Assembly: GCA_030062745.1 (NCBI GenBank)
Contig: CP099844.1
Span: forward strand, 22,692,596-22,756,595
Direction: 5' to 3'
Source of the DNA: Capitulum mitella
Taxonomy: Eukaryota; Arthropoda; Thecostraca; Pollicipedomorpha; Pollicipedidae
Length of the DNA: 64,000 bases
Below are positions 1 through 12,939 of the stretch, piece after piece. The translations under genes and the position numbers were made by a program. Position 1 is the stretch's first letter. Each line of letters opens with the position of its first letter. Below the pieces are notes generated by a model, which searched no databases, was not told where the DNA came from, and was given only the letters and a program-made list of their open reading frames with translations.

Positions 1-531
1 CCTTTCAGCAAAAAACGTTCATGAGCAGGGCATCATACGTCATGTAACATGACATTAATGGCATTATAAGCTAAATCATAGATGCCGTATGTGGTCACTG
101 TGTATTATTATTCAAGCGCAACATGCAGCTTTCCTCAGTGCTTCGCCCTACCAATTTTCCCCGTGTTTTTTTCTGCACTTTCATCATTTAGCGTGGTAAG
201 CTTCATGAAACTTCGGAAGACTGCTAACTTTCCACTGCGGTTCATTTCGGCAAAATGACTGTCTAATATTAGCTCGAAAATTGTCGTGCTGGGGGAATTT
301 TATCCAGGCAATTAAATCTGAAAGTTTCGGCGGGCCGGTTTAAGCTACATCGACGTAAGCGCGTCTGGAACATGGAACTAACTCCTTGGAAATTACGAGA
401 CCTCATGGCGTCGCCGGAAGCCGAGGCCGCCAAACCGCCGCCCACGCGTACTCCTCGTCCCGTCCAGAGCGCGGGCGGCCTGCCAAATCCCCACCCCCGC
501 CCTCTTCCGAGGCTCATACGGAGCCACTCAC

Positions 532-821
532 TGGTGAAATCCCTCTGCTCGGCGCCGTCCGTCTCCATCTCGAGCAGGAACGCGTCGACGTAGTCGCGCG
601 GCCGACGCGGGTCCAGCGTGCGCCGGTGCTCGTCGACGATGTCGCCGAACAGGCGGCAGCTAAGATCGCGCAGCGCGCACAGGCTGTGGTAGCCGGTGGC
701 GCGCGGCGCCACGTGCCGCGACCAGGGCACCAGCGACAGGATGTTGCCCGGCCCGGCCAGCCGCATCACGACGTCCGTGTCGTTCACCAGCTGGTTGAAG
801 ACGGGATCGTCCAGCGCGTAC
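532..821 (-). CDS. Cytochrome P450 (CYP2-clan-like), internal exon
   Basis: This exon encodes about 97 residues and continues the exon at 3834-3609. It starts after a CAG acceptor (phase 2) with RYALDDPVFNQLV and ends at a GTGAGT donor (phase 1) after DFT. The order of segments fits the D-to-G helix region of CYP2-type microsomal P450s: a GKR-type motif at the junction, a DP.F..L segment, then a hydrophobic ...NILSLVPW... stretch and a ...VDAFLLEM... stretch. P450s are haem monooxygenases anchored in the endoplasmic reticulum. The I helix, the ExxR motif and the haem cysteine would lie to the left of this window, so activity cannot be judged. Intron phases join cleanly with the preceding exon. 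I do not assign a subfamily. Confidence 0.85.
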
Positions 822-837
822 CTGGCAGGTGTCGTGT

Positions 838-3600
838 GGCGGCGTTAGTCTATGTTGTCGGTTTTGTTCACCAGATAGGATGCGTATCGTGAAGACACAC
901 CATGTATTAGCATGTGTTAACTGACTTCAGGCAACGGAAACAATACGATAACGGCGTATTAAAGGGTTTGGTGCGTATTGTGATACGCCCAAGCTACATA
1001 TTTTATATGCAGAGCGCCGGGAAACGGTGATGAAAGTTTTTTTGGAAGTCAGACTTACTGAGTGGTCCATCTGATCTGGTTCGATGCAACCCCGTCCTCC
1101 CAAACGCTTTATGAGATTTTGAATCCCGGCGGCGATAATTCAAACGGCATCGTAGTTTCTCCAGTAAACAGAGAGGGCAAATCAGTTGCATTTTCATTCC
1201 ACGTTTCCAGGTTAACCGTATTCCGGTATGGAGGAAAGGGTTCAGACACCCCCCGTATTTTTGCCCGCCATTTCCGGGATTTTTGATGAAACTTCACGAA
1301 ATTTGGTGGCGTTCCCTACCCGTTCTTCCTACGTATTATGCCATATTTTTACAATATCATTTTACTCAGAATCGGAACCAGAACCAGACCTTGGGAAGCA
1401 CCTCAGGCCATTTTGGCACTGTTAAAGGTGAACGAAAAATTGTTAATTAAATTGGACTTGTTACATAGAACTTACAACTTTACATGAGTGAATAGGTAAA
1501 TAACTGAAAAACTTGCAAAACTTCTTTCGTTGGTTTGAGGTCACAGTACAAGGTTGGGTCAAGGTCAACCGAAGCATATGTGGCTCAGCACAGTAACCTC
1601 TACTTTTTCAACTTTCAGTCTTATGTCAGATCAGGTCACCGAGCCATCACCTAAAATGTCTACCATATATCACGACGGCCATAAACGGGACCTTAAGAAA
1701 TATAGCGTGTTCAGACTACTGCAGACGTTTTCAAACACTTATGGAATGGACTTAACACCATTTCAAGGGACCCTGAGGTCATTTCAGATCACTTAAGGCC
1801 AAAGGTAATAAGATGACGTGACGAACATGCAACCATGACATTTTCCCTTTTTCATATCACTGGCGCCGCCTATGCCAAAATTAAAAAAACAATGTAGTAC
1901 CATTTCTACTTCCTAAGTACAACATGGCTGGTAAAAGCTAAGGGAATCTTTTTAATTGTTTATGTTGATTCACTTTTCGAAAAATATTTATTCGATTTTC
2001 CCTGTGACATCCCTGTGAACCAGGAGTGTCGAAATGTATTCTTTTGGGGGACCCTGGGCCACCCAAAACTGATTTGCCCCCCTCCTCCCCAATGTTGAGC
2101 TCCTAATATTTTCTGCCGGTTTAAAGGGAAATGAGTGATAATAACGAAAAGAGCGGCCGCAATAGATCGGAAATCGCCAGAAAGTAAAGAAGGGAGTATA
2201 AAGAAATGTGTCTGTCTCACTGTCTTCCTATCTTACATATATACACGCACACACATATATATGCATACATATATATTTATATACACGGAGACAAACGCAA
2301 TTTTTTGTTCATTGAACAGTAACAAAAAATCCTGTAAATTCCTGCAAAAATCCTGTAAGCTGGTCAACATACAGTGAGCTAAGTCCGTTGGGAAACCCAC
2401 ATTGGGGGGGGTATGTAGTCGGACCCTTGGCTCAGCCCCCCTCATTTGCGGAAATCGACGCCCCTGCTGTGAACGGCTATGGATTTCCTGAAAACTCCAA
2501 AAGTATGAGCTGATGGGAAAAGTCCCATCGGCCAGCTCTTGATTCATGTCATTTGCATCAAATCGCTCCATAAACACCAGAATTATAATAAACAAAAAAC
2601 TACACTGCTTGCTACATCCCCCCCCCCCCCCTGTAGCCAACCCCTTCAAGATTTGCAAAAGTTCTTGCCATAAAAATGTATTTTGCATCATGGTGAATCG
2701 AATGCTGTTTGTTGAAATGAAATCGGTTAGGTATATCTCCCTCGAGATATCAAGGCGAAGAGCCGAATATCCCCCTCCCCTCATACGGGAATGCGCCTAA
2801 GCGCCATGGGCTCGGCAGTAGGTTTAAGAAATACGGGGATCACATGCTACTGTCACCACAACTTTATGCCCCTTTCCTTAGCCCTTCATCTGATACGAAC
2901 AAGATAATATGATCCACACCGGGCGCAGATAGCAGTCAAATGCGCTACCCATCGGCACATTTAGTACCGCATATACCCCGGACAATTGCGCCTTTTACAA
3001 GCTGTGGCTAAATCCTCCGTGTAAGTACTCAATGAAAGATTGATGAGCATCAAAATGATCGGCCTGAACTATAGTAATGTACATCGATCGAGATACGAAA
3101 AGATTATGCCGCAAAATGCTGGCTCCCATCAGCGGCATAGTACACCTCACTTTCCTCATGTCTCAGAGCTTCATTTATGGAGTTTCAAAGTGATTTCTCG
3201 CATAATTCGTCTGTGTCCTATTCAATCGTGCCCTATTTTCAGTTGTTGCTTCAAGTCTCGAGGACGCGCAGGCCAACTAACGTTCGCAGAAGACCTGCAT
3301 TGCTTCCTATTAGTGAGCAGCGTCAGAGTATCATTCTTGAGTACGTAGTTCTGAGCTTCTTGGTAAATCTCGAAAAAAATGAGTGCTTAAAATGTGACTG
3401 GCGCCATTTTTGGATCAACCAAGCCTATTTATGTCAAGTTGATCCACGTAGAATGTCCACTTAAACTTGTTCGCGACGACGATACCTCTTGTTTACCTAA
3501 ACTGCGTTCAGTCTGCTACATGCTCATTCTGCATTCATCCCGCAATGAATAAATACCTTCTCTGGCGTCAAGCACCTTAGTCTCGCGACACCCGCAATGA
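838..3600 (-). other. P450 intron; AT-rich with microsatellite and low-copy repeat debris
   Basis: This is intronic sequence between the 3834-3609 and 821-532 exons. It contains a homopolymeric C run near 2619-2632 and AT-rich tracts near 2237-2285. The part around 2395-2475 resembles other dispersed G/C-run repeats in the window. Segments with AGGTCA-like words lie at about 1540-1800. I see no supported coding sequence; the open frames here lack recognisable motifs. Confidence 0.5.
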
Positions 3601-3608
3601 ACACGCAC

Positions 3609-3834
3609 CTCTTTCCAGCCACAATCTGCAGCACAGTGTTGCAGCCGCTCAGGCAGAAGGTGGTGTTGATTTCGACCTCGTGGCCGGCCGAGAGGGACAG
3701 GTGGCGCACCAGGTCGTCCACCTCGAACAGCACGAGACTCTCGGCACGCGGCCGCCCCACGCCCAGGTCGTGCAGCTGCTGCAGCGCAAACCGGCGGTGC
3801 CGTTTCCAGCCATCACCCTGGCCGAAAATGATGC
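3609..3834 (-). CDS. Cytochrome P450 (CYP2-clan-like), C-helix exon
   Basis: This exon encodes about 75 residues, starting GIIFGQGDGWKRHRRFALQQ and ending LQIVAGKR. The WKRHRR stretch is the conserved WxxxR C-helix motif of P450s, whose basic residue contacts a haem propionate. The final VAGKR is the usual lead-in to the next exon in CYP2-type genes. It is bounded by a TTCTAG acceptor and a GTGCGT donor. It enters in phase 1 and leaves in phase 2, matching the exons at 4435-4301 and 821-532. Its GC content is far above that of the surrounding intron. Confidence 0.88.
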
Positions 3835-4300
3835 CTAGAACACGTGAACGTGCTGTTAACAGAGGAACAGGGGAGGTAAAAACCCATTCGTATCGTTCGA
3901 GGCCATCTATGAGGATGCAACTAATGTCATATATGCTGCATGTATACACTCACCAGCAAACTGCTAGAATAGTACCCAAGTTCATTAACTTGGGTACTAA
4001 TGCAGTGTTTGCTCGGAACGGCAATGGCCTCTTCTAAAACAGCTTTAGTATTTTTGTCTGTGCTCGAGTACGCATGTGACATTTGAACTGTCTCGGTCCA
4101 CGGCTGAGCACGTGGTGGCGTGGAAACGACAGACATCCTGTCGGCATCGCAGTAACATTTCACTGTGTATACAAGGTCAAAAGGGCTACAAAGTACGTAT
4201 ACAAGGCTTGGTATGATTCGTGCTGGTTTTTATTCAGTTCAAACTACGCACTCATAGTAAGTGGACTCAATGTACTTTGACCTCAATGTGTGCGACTCAC

Positions 4301-4435
4301 CATTTCCCATGAAGAAAGAGCGGTTTTGAATGACAAACGTCTGTTCGCGGCCCGAGAATTCAGACTTGCTGAAGGCTGTTCGAATTAGCTCGTAGTCTCT
4401 GAGTATGACGACTGGCTGGCCGAACAAAAAGATCC
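4301..4435 (-). CDS. Cytochrome P450 (CYP2-clan-like), N-terminal catalytic-domain exon
   Basis: This exon encodes about 45 residues, GIFLFGQPVVILRDYELIRT at the start and RSFFMGNG at the end. It matches the beta-1/B-helix segment of CYP2 P450s (a G..pvVVl.dyelirea.....FSGR pattern). Splice signals are good: a pyrimidine-rich tract with CCACAG before it and GTGAGT after it, both junctions in phase 1. The preceding exon should encode the PPGP hinge and the YGDI-type segment. I could not find it between here and 30,060. Confidence 0.85.
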
Positions 4436-4922
4436 CTGTGGAGACACAAACCAGAACCTCCAGAACACATGCCATCTTGGTTTCAGGAAAACAGGGATTG
4501 CCACTGCGTACGACCACTCGCTGAGGGCGGAACGATAACATTAGCGGTCTAACGGGCGCGGAGTTTGACGGAACGTCGTGACATGCTGACAGTCGAAAGC
4601 AGATCTCATGCATATGTCTAATACTTACAGGCACGTCTGCTGAAAGCGCAGCACAAAAAAAACATCGGCTATCCAGCCAACGCATGCTTTAACTGCAGTT
4701 AATGCTCCATAACATCAGCAAACCTTGTAAAACAACGATAAACCTTGCCACTGCGTAGTTTATCTTAACCTTTCGACTAGTTAACGAGTCCCCCTAAGTT
4801 GCCCTCGTAAGCACTGGACGGTTAGTGAACAAAATAAGAAACAAGCTCACCGATGACATTTCCGTAAAGTTTTCCGAGGGCCTGAAAGACCAGATGGGGC
4901 AGCGTGGAGCCGAGCTGCAGCG

Positions 4923-5105
4923 CCACAGTGCTGCCCAGTACAGGGATCAGAGCTGGACCTGGAGGACACGGCGGAAGGCGTCAGACGCAGCAGTGCAGGG
5001 GTCGAAGCCGGACCTGAAACACACGGCAGAGAGCCTCTTATGCCGGTCACGGCAGTGCGGGGATCATGGTGGAACCTGAGTACGTGGTAGAGCCTCTCAT
5101 GTCGA
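4923..5105. repeat. Short degenerate tandem repeat, about 65-bp unit, three copies
   Basis: Three diverged units each carry a CAGTGC.G....GATCA-like start, then a GAACCTG/GGACCTG word, and a GAGCCTCT.ATG-like end. They explain the open frames on both strands here. The segment lies in the long P450 intron. Confidence 0.5.
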
Positions 5106-7150
5106 GCCATGTCATGGGTCGGTTCACGTCGAATCTCATTTGCTCTGACTCTTCCTTTTTTTTGTCTTCATTTTTCCGCCTCTGTTCTGTCTACGAGTAT
5201 GTGACATTATTATATTCATTTTTGTAGGGCCTTACGTTCCTTTATCTATACACTGATCTAACGTCTACGTTAGGCAAGTGGATAGATAAAGATGGTATGA
5301 ACGTACCCTATTTTTCACTCCAGGATTCAAGGACATGTGAAATGAAACCACACATGCGCCGCCAATGGGTTCCCAAATGGAGATGGAAATTTACATTACA
5401 CAGGGAGAGGGTGAAGGAAGTAGAGGCGTCACCAAAAATTGAAGCAACTCCGTACATCAGCCATGACGCCAATGAATGTTCTGAACAAGACCCGAATGAA
5501 TATTAGAAAAGTAACTGAAAGGAGACAACACATTGCAACTTTAATCTGTGGAGTTAGGGTGCACGTATATCCTTTTAGGTATCCAAGAAGGCTGCAACCG
5601 TTATGATAACTACGATGCCCTTGCATGCTTAATACGGCTCGCAGCCCCCAAAGAGATGTGTCCAAAAGGCATGTCAGTTGGGTGCCGCCCGACGCTCCAG
5701 CATTGTTAAGGTGACGGTCTGATGGCAAAACGTGGCCGACCGTCCCTCAGGTCCGCCGCCAGAGAGACAGGCTGGGAGCCCCGCCGGCCGACAGAACAGC
5801 GGCCGAGAGTGCGATCCGCGCCTCCGTCCTGGGAGTAACGGGACGACCAAAACGGCGCCAGCAGCCGAGCCCACCACCGACCCGCCCCGCGTCACGCTTT
5901 CCGGAAACTGGCGCCGAGTTGCGGCTGTCAGGCTGAATTTAAACTGACCAGGATCGAACAAAGACCGCTGGAGGTCACGCAAACTTCCCGCGAACTGGGT
6001 GTGGGGAATTTCTCTGGATACGTTCGCATGAGGCCGCGCCAATAACTTTTGGTCATCGCCGGCAAACTGTCTGCGGCCAGCAGCTGTTCCGCCCCCGGAG
6101 GTCGGTTGCGTGAAGAAGAGAGACGGCCGATTCTGGTCGCAGGGACGGTCAACTGAAACCCCAGAGTTAGAGCGACAGAGACAACAGGGCAGAGAGAGTG
6201 AGACCCCAGTGACCGGGTACTTGAGACCAGGGTCGATTGTTCTTAGACGACAGGAACCTGGCGACTGAGGCGACAAGGACAATCAAGCTGGGACCACAGG
6301 GCAGGGTGTCATTTTGTGAAAATGACCGGTAGGACCCCGAGATACTACCGGACAATCTAACCCATTGGTGGAGTTTTTGAAAAATGTCAAGTGATGCTGT
6401 TTCCAGACTTACGCCCCCCGACCCCACCAGAAAAATTCCCCCATTTACGCCATTTCAGTTTCCAATACCACGGAATTTGATTTTCGCGCAGTACACTAGA
6501 CATCACAGTGATGCCGTGCGGCCTATTTAGTAGATCTCTTTGGCCTCCTCATCAGGTTGATGAGACTCGTTAGCAACCACACTTCGTCACTTACGAAACG
6601 GGGCAATCAGTTTCAGCTGGCTTGAAAGCTAATGTTTCAGAGATGTCTGTAGGTCATCTCATGCCCTGATTACCAGTCTGATGTTTGTAGACTTCTCCGA
6701 TTAGCCATTCGCCGTTGACAATGACGTCAAAAGATGACGTCAGTAATTGCAGCGCACCTCAAAACGCATTATATCTCAGGAGGCAATACGAATTTTACAG
6801 ATCTGAAAACGAGGTTATATGGACAAAACATTGTGTTTTTAGCTGTTTGTTAGAAAACAATTTTCAGAAATAACTTGGCTCTATTTTGCATAATTAAACA
6901 AACAATTGCGATTTATGAAAAGCGGCATCAGTTGACTTTCTTCAAACCTCAATATTCGTAATCCACGTACAGTTCTGCCCCGGAATCATAAATAAATGCA
7001 ATGGGGCATTGTTAGCAACTTGGTAATGAATAGCCCTAAAGCCGGCCATGTCAAGTTTTGCGGGCGTCGGTGCCCGCTCTGCGGCCGGGCTGATTGTTAA
7101 CCGCTTCCACCAGATAGTTGTTCCATGGACACTGCCAATTAATGATTTTA
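5106..7150. other. Intronic, no supported gene; GC-rich block at 5.7-6.3 kb
   Basis: A GC-rich block at about 5720-6300 carries open frames on both strands, including a 202-codon minus-strand frame at 6282-5674. I recognise no domain in it. The composition changes sharply at its edges, so it may be an inserted repeat. The rest is AT-rich with no feature I can support. Confidence 0.4.
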
Positions 7151-8033
7151 TGACAAAAGTTCGTATCGCAGAAACTCCTCAGACAAAAGTTCGTCGGACT
7201 CAGATTCGTCGCGCTGGAATTCGTCGTGCAAAAACTCGTTTAGGGCAAAAGTTTGCCTAGGGCAGAAGTTTGTCGTGCAAAAATTCGTCGTGAAAAGGTT
7301 TGTCCGGGGCAAAAGTTCGTCTAGGGCAAATGTCCGTCTGAGACAAAAGCTCTTGTCTCAGAAGTTCGTCTAGGACAAAGTTCGTACAAGGCAAAAGCTC
7401 GTATGGGGCCAAAGTTTGTCTAGGAAAAAAGTCCGTCATGCAGGGGCTTGTCTAGAACAAGACCTCGTCGAGGACAAAAGTTCGTCTGGGACAAGCTCAT
7501 CTGGAGAATGGAAAAGGTCCGTACTGCAGAAGGTACCATGGAAAAGGTTCGTAGGAGAAAGGTTCGTATAGGGAAATGCTCGTAAGGAGAAAAGCTCGTA
7601 ACCAAAGGTTCGTAAACTTAAGGTTCGTGTCGGAAAAGGAACAGATCTAAAACAGTAACCTAACATAACTTAACCTGACCTAGCTTTTTGCCCTAGACGA
7701 ACTTTTGTCCCAGATGAACTTTTCTCCCAAACGAATTTCTGCAAGACGAACTTTTGCCCTGAATGAACTCTTGTTCCAGGCGGACTTATCTCCTATACGA
7801 GCTTTTGCTGGACAAACTTTTGTCCCCGACGAATCTTCATCCTATGCGGACTTGAGCGAGACGGACTTTTGCCCTAGACGAACTTCTTTTCTGGACGAAC
7901 TTCGTCCATACGAGCTTTTGCTTGACGGACTTTTGCAGTCTACGGGCTTTTGCCCGACGAACTTTTGTCCTTACGAAATATTACCCGATGAACTAGTGCC
8001 CTTCGAACTTTATTCTGATAAACTTCTGCCCTA
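7151..8033. repeat. Foldback-like inverted minisatellite element
   Basis: From 7151 to about 7640 the plus strand repeats a degenerate unit of about 17 bp of the form GGCAAAAGTTCGTCTAG. After a short unique spacer (about 7645-7682) the reverse complement of the same unit, of the form GACGAACTTTTGCCCT, repeats to 8033. The block is therefore a giant imperfect palindrome built from short tandem repeats, the architecture of foldback (FB/TU-type) elements. No transposase is seen between the arms, so it would be non-autonomous. All open frames here are products of the repeat. Confidence 0.75.
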
Positions 8034-8207
8034 AAACCCCAATTAACCATTATGAAAACAATGAGACCTCATTTGTGTTGGATGTTGTTGAAAAAATAGT
8101 GGATTGTGCCACATTTCACACATAAAAGCAACAGGTTATCGAACGTCGTTGGTACATCCGATTCAGCACGTTTAAAACGTTTTGTATGACGCAGCTGACG
8201 GCGTCTC

Positions 8208-8534
8208 TTACGCAGTTACTCTGTTCGAGTCTCTCGGTCTGAAAGCGTGAAATCCCTTGGTGCCCACGATGGACCTGGCTGCCAGAAACCATTCTTTAAC
8301 TTTCCTTGCCGTCTCTGTGATGTCTGCTTGTGTCATGTCGATGAAGTCGATTCCCGTGCACAGAATAACCTGAAGCATATTTATACTAGATGGCACGCAA
8401 ATTCCCGATATGGTTCGCATCATAATAAAATCGGAGGCCAAATGATTCGGTGTACTGTTACTTGACATATGGTGCACTTGGCTGCATACCGCACTTCTTG
8501 ACAACTGGCTAATACAGTTCTCAGATAAAAACAT
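8208..8534 (-). pseudogene. Unrecognised coding-like fragment, possibly transposon-derived
   Basis: This 108-codon minus-strand frame ends with a charged stretch, TARKVKEWFLAARSIVGTKG, followed by FHAFRP. It looks more protein-like than neighbouring frames and resembles C-terminal segments I associate with invertebrate transposon-encoded proteins. I cannot name a family and see no catalytic residues. It lies inside the P450 intron, so a host exon is unlikely. Confidence 0.25.
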
Positions 8535-11500
8535 TTGCCCAGCTCACCATCTGACGCCTCTATTTTCTTGTGCCCAGTATGCCATCTGACGTCTTTATTT
8601 TCCCAACCTTTTTCGCCACGTGTGCAGTGGCGTCAAACTTTGCAGCAGTTCCTTCCACTGTGAATAGTTATAGTGAGAGGGTCTGCAGTCTGGGCGCGGA
8701 TGACGTCGAAAAATGGTTAAATCTGTGCACAAGCTCCGGCACCATTGCCTCATATAGCGCGATATCTGTATGGGTTGTCATGGGTGTGGTTTTGGGAAAC
8801 TGATTGTGGGTGCCCAAAACGCATATGGGGCCATCCAGACATTGCATATCGGAAGGGGGAGGGAGTCGTCGCAGGCGTTTATGCCTTAAGTTCAGAGAGA
8901 TGAGTTTAAAAGGGCATTATGGGAGGTAAATTACGGAAGGATGACTTCGAGAAAGCAGATGGCTTTATGGTGACGACATCCTTAAAGGGAATATATCTGG
9001 TTTTTCCGGTATCCCAGAAGCGAATTCCGGGCAATATTTAAGACTGGTTATGGATTATCATGCAAATGAAAAGTGCATTTTGGCCATCTTAGACCAATAT
9101 TTCATGCATTTTAATTATAGTAGTTATCGACAATGTTATCGGTAGGCAAAATACAATGCAAAATACTGGAGAAAGGAGCCAATGGGCGAGCGGAAAATAC
9201 TTAGGTAAACCTTGGACGCACCCGGTGATTACCCAACGTTCTGCCTTGCTGTACCAGATGCAATTACGAACGGCAGCGACGATTGTTTTCACAAACAACA
9301 CTAACGTATTTCGACCTATTCATGTAATACATACCTACGAGGGAGATTCGAGGAACAACAGCGGTACTTGCCTGAATCTATGATGGCCGTCTTTCATAGT
9401 TTTGGTGTTCGTCATCTGATGTAAGCTTCGACATCGTTGAGGCTAACGATACGCTAACCCGATTCATCGGCGACTTTAGTGTTGAAAAGAAAATGAGGTA
9501 AATTGATTAAACTTGGGCTGTCAGCCAGCGCACCCACCTACCTCAGTAAAATATGAGCTAACGAGAGCAAGTTGGCAAGAATGACTGGTACCTACGCTTT
9601 GATTCATAAAAATGCCCGCTTCATTCGTACAAGCTCAGTTGAAAAAATCACGATTTGAGTAGATACATTCCATTTAATAGAGGACCTTTCTCCGGGATCC
9701 AGCTTGACACAATGTTACCTGGAGATTGGTGGGGAAAAGCAACTGGTGGGTGACAATGGAGTAAATGAGTTCTGATTATTATTCACAAAGCTGATTTTAT
9801 GTGGTTAACGTCATGGGACTTAGAGTGCAAGTATATTTTGATATTTGAACATAATTTAAGTTGTGAACGTCCAAGTCGTATTTTGGGTGCCCATTTACAC
9901 CTTGTGGGTGCCGAGCACCCACAAAGAGATAGGAAACCACACCCCTGTGGGTTGCTCTGTTCCTCAGTCAAGGCTGCATCTAAATTTGCTTAACCTGACA
10001 CCGCCTGGGGGAAGGTCAAATAGGGTACCTCTCGGTTTTGCTTGAATAAATTTTGAGCCGTTGGTGTGAGCCCAACGACATTTTCATTAGCCATTCAGCG
10101 ACAAATTCTTCATGTTTTGACATCCAAACTATTTTCATGCTAGGTCAGGTCATTAAAACATGACGTCATAAACGAGCCCTTGCATGCTTTTCTTGCCTGT
10201 TCAGGCGGTGACGCGAACATGCTTTGTTTTTGATAATATTAGCGAGTATAATGCAAGGATTATTTGGATTTGCATAGGAAACGGTCCCCAGAAAGATATC
10301 CAGTCATGACATGTCAACATTAGAGGTCATGCTAGGCCACATGCATGATGGCGATTGGACTGATTCGCATTGTCGTTGATAGAAATTGTTGCCGCTGACG
10401 TTCCCCATCGTTCAAGTCCGACAAGCAAATCTACATGCGCTTCATGGCAAAATTCACCAAATGCAACGCGAGATCATGTCAGATCAGGCTACGCCATACG
10501 TAGATGTCAAAACGAAATGAAATACAACATTGTCTGTGTAAGATCGTTCAGTACCATCAGACGACAATTATTCTTCCCAGTCAGTAAAAGAAAAATGACC
10601 ATTTGTCCTGACCTTGACCCGCTAAAGAGCAGACAGAGCATACTTAATTATCACGAGATGTCTTTTCAATTCTGCACTTGACGCAGTCAAGAAACGCAGC
10701 GAGTAATGTTTGCTCTTTGTCAGGAAGAGTAATGGATCCTTATCTGACCTGATCTACATTAGCCTTGACTGGATGAAACGCAGATAATGCAAAACTGATC
10801 ATGAGGAGGTTTTACTTTCACTGTTTTTATCACGTCGATCTGAACGGCTACGGACTTCGGCGTGCGAAGTAAGACCAATGCCTGGCCTAGGCTGACTTTG
10901 GCCAGGCATTTTTTAACACTCTGACATACATTTGAAGCAGAAGATCGTGGCCTTTCGTTTGATACCCAAATGAAGGTCCTGAGACCACTATTACCGATGA
11001 TAGGAGGCACGAACCGATGTCAGTTTTCCGACGTCGTGCCATGTGTTTTATGCGGCCTGTGACGTCATCAGTCACGCGACCAGGGCTAACAGTATTTTCT
11101 GAATCGAAAGACTCATGGCTATCGATTGGTGGTAGACCGGTTCAGATCCGACGGTTAGATCCTGAGGTGGCAGGGGTTGCCCTTTTTGACACCCCCACTC
11201 CAGGCGGTCGCGGGTCAAAAAGATGCTAAGCGGTGCCGGGTTAATACGAAACTGATAGACGTCTTGAAATTCTACTTCAGCAGATGTCATTCTCAAGATG
11301 GTCTTTTTTCATACGCTGAAATGGTTGAAGTCTGCCTGAAAGGAGCCATGACTGTTACTCTCTGTGCATATTGGTAAATACGACATATGGGATAGGTGTA
11401 TGGAATTAACTTGAGATGCCAGTATGCCACCTACCAAAATCAGCTGTTCTGGGTGGCCTACAGAAAAATGCAACCTATAAAGCAGTATGGACGCACTTAA

Positions 11501-12278
11501 CACTCCCTCTAATGCATTTTATTTACGTTGGATTGAAAATCTCGCCAGTACGGACCGGTGTTTCTCCAATCGTGCCTATGATGACGGCCATCTCTGTGTT
11601 TGGGGTTGTTTCGCTCAAGATGACGGTACTGTACGTGGTGTATCAGTCGTTGACAACGACTCTCTCTCTTGGTGTTCAGCGGTCCCCTGCTGCAAAGTTG
11701 GCTGGCTTCACGGTCCCGGTTGCGACAGATCTTGAGGATTTACATCCTTTTGCGCGGCCTTTTTCCCGCACTGAGCGCATATTGTGTTGCCAGCAGAGAA
11801 GAGGCCTGCAGAGACCGATGCCTGTTAGTATACGCTGGCGTCATTATGCGGAACGATGCTGTGCTTGTTTTTGCATGACATAACTTATACGGGTTCGCAC
11901 AATCTTTTGACTTATGTAATGGACTTAAACGTTCTATGACCACGCACACTTATGGAACTCATGGTATCGCGCCTGTCCAGCGAGAGCTCGCACGTATGAC
12001 TGTCGACTGATCCACACTGGTGCAGGTAGCTCCAGGCCAGTGCCGTTTCCCCGAAGCAACCCACAGTGGGTCATCAAAACCACCCCTCCCTCCCTGCCAT
12101 CTCAATCCGCAGCTGTTTTCTCCACGGAAATTTGGCCTTACTCACGACAAGCTAGTGAACGCACTCGGCGGCCGCGGCAGGCAGGAGAGGTGCCGAGGTT
12201 TGGACCAGGCGGCACCCACGGCAACAATATAGCTGCTGGAATGAGGCGGCAGCAACCACAAGAACGGCAATGTCCGGC
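8535..12278. other. Intronic, no supported gene
   Basis: This stretch is AT-rich. It includes scattered AGGTCA/TGACCT words near 10,080-10,340 that resemble the dispersed inverted-repeat family at 21.65-22.81 kb. I see no convincing coding frames and no RNA gene. Confidence 0.4.
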
Positions 12279-12905
12279 TTAAATTCCCGAAGGCAGTAAA
12301 ACAAACAAACAAACAAACGCATTCAGAAACTGCGGGGTACTTCCAGCAAACTCCCGTAGGAGTGCTACCCTATCGAAGGCCCGGATTTCTTCATCGTAGG
12401 TGGTGCAGATGGCGATGTGATTGACACGCGCCGAGTCATGGTTGATCTGAGACATGATTTTAGACGACCAAGTGTGCTGAAATTTCTCTCCACGGCGCAT
12501 GTTGTAGCCGGGATGGTAAGCAGAAGGCGAAGAGGTTTCACGCATTCCGTCAGCAAGGTCCAAACACTCTCCACTCCTTGAAAACTCCTGAAGGCATCTG
12601 GTCCACCACAATGATCTTGCAGCATCTGCACATGGGGCTTTAGCTGGTCCGAGTCCAGGCTGAAGTGGGCATCAGTGCGTTCAGTTCAGCAAGGTCGCCA
12701 GCGGTCACTACCAGCTCTTCCTCAACCAGCACCTTGTCGTCACTGAAGAAATGCTTTTCATTCAAGGCGCTTTCCAGTTGTTTCGTATTATTCGTGCCGA
12801 ACTGAGCCCTTATCAACAGGATAAAACTGCTGTCGTACAGACTGTCTGGTATTCGCTCAACGCTCGGTCGCTGGGAGCCCACTGAACTGTGGGAGCCTCC
12901 CACGG
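12279..12905 (-). pseudogene. hAT transposase remnant (C-terminal dimerisation region)
   Basis: On the minus strand, a frame at 12631-12365 contains LLTIPATTCAVERNFSTLGR followed by LKSCLRSTMT. This matches the hAT C-terminal dimerisation signature (IP.TsA..ERsFS.L..iKt.lRstM). An upstream frame at 12903-12640 reads like the preceding acidic linker. The coding sequence is split over frames and lacks the catalytic N-terminal region, so it is a dead fragment. It abuts retrotransposon sequence at 12.9 kb and ends beside an (AAAC)n run at 12298-12318. Confidence 0.7.
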
Positions 12906-12939
12906 CGGTGCCAGTCTGGAAAATTCCCCGTCTTCTGGA

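Noticed and set aside
5674..6282. 202-codon minus-strand frame
   Set aside because: No recognisable domain. It lies in a GC-rich block with open frames on both strands; probably a repeat and not a gene.
7257..8034. Repetitive protein-like frames rich in RTF/DEL motifs
   Set aside because: They are direct products of the 17-bp repeat read in phase and not a repeat protein. The pattern inverts with the array.
10759..11010. Minus-strand frame starting MPPIIGNSGL, considered as the missing P450 hinge exon
   Set aside because: Only the first residues resemble a P450 hinge. The rest does not match the A-helix to YGD region, and no suitable phase-1 splice signals bracket it.
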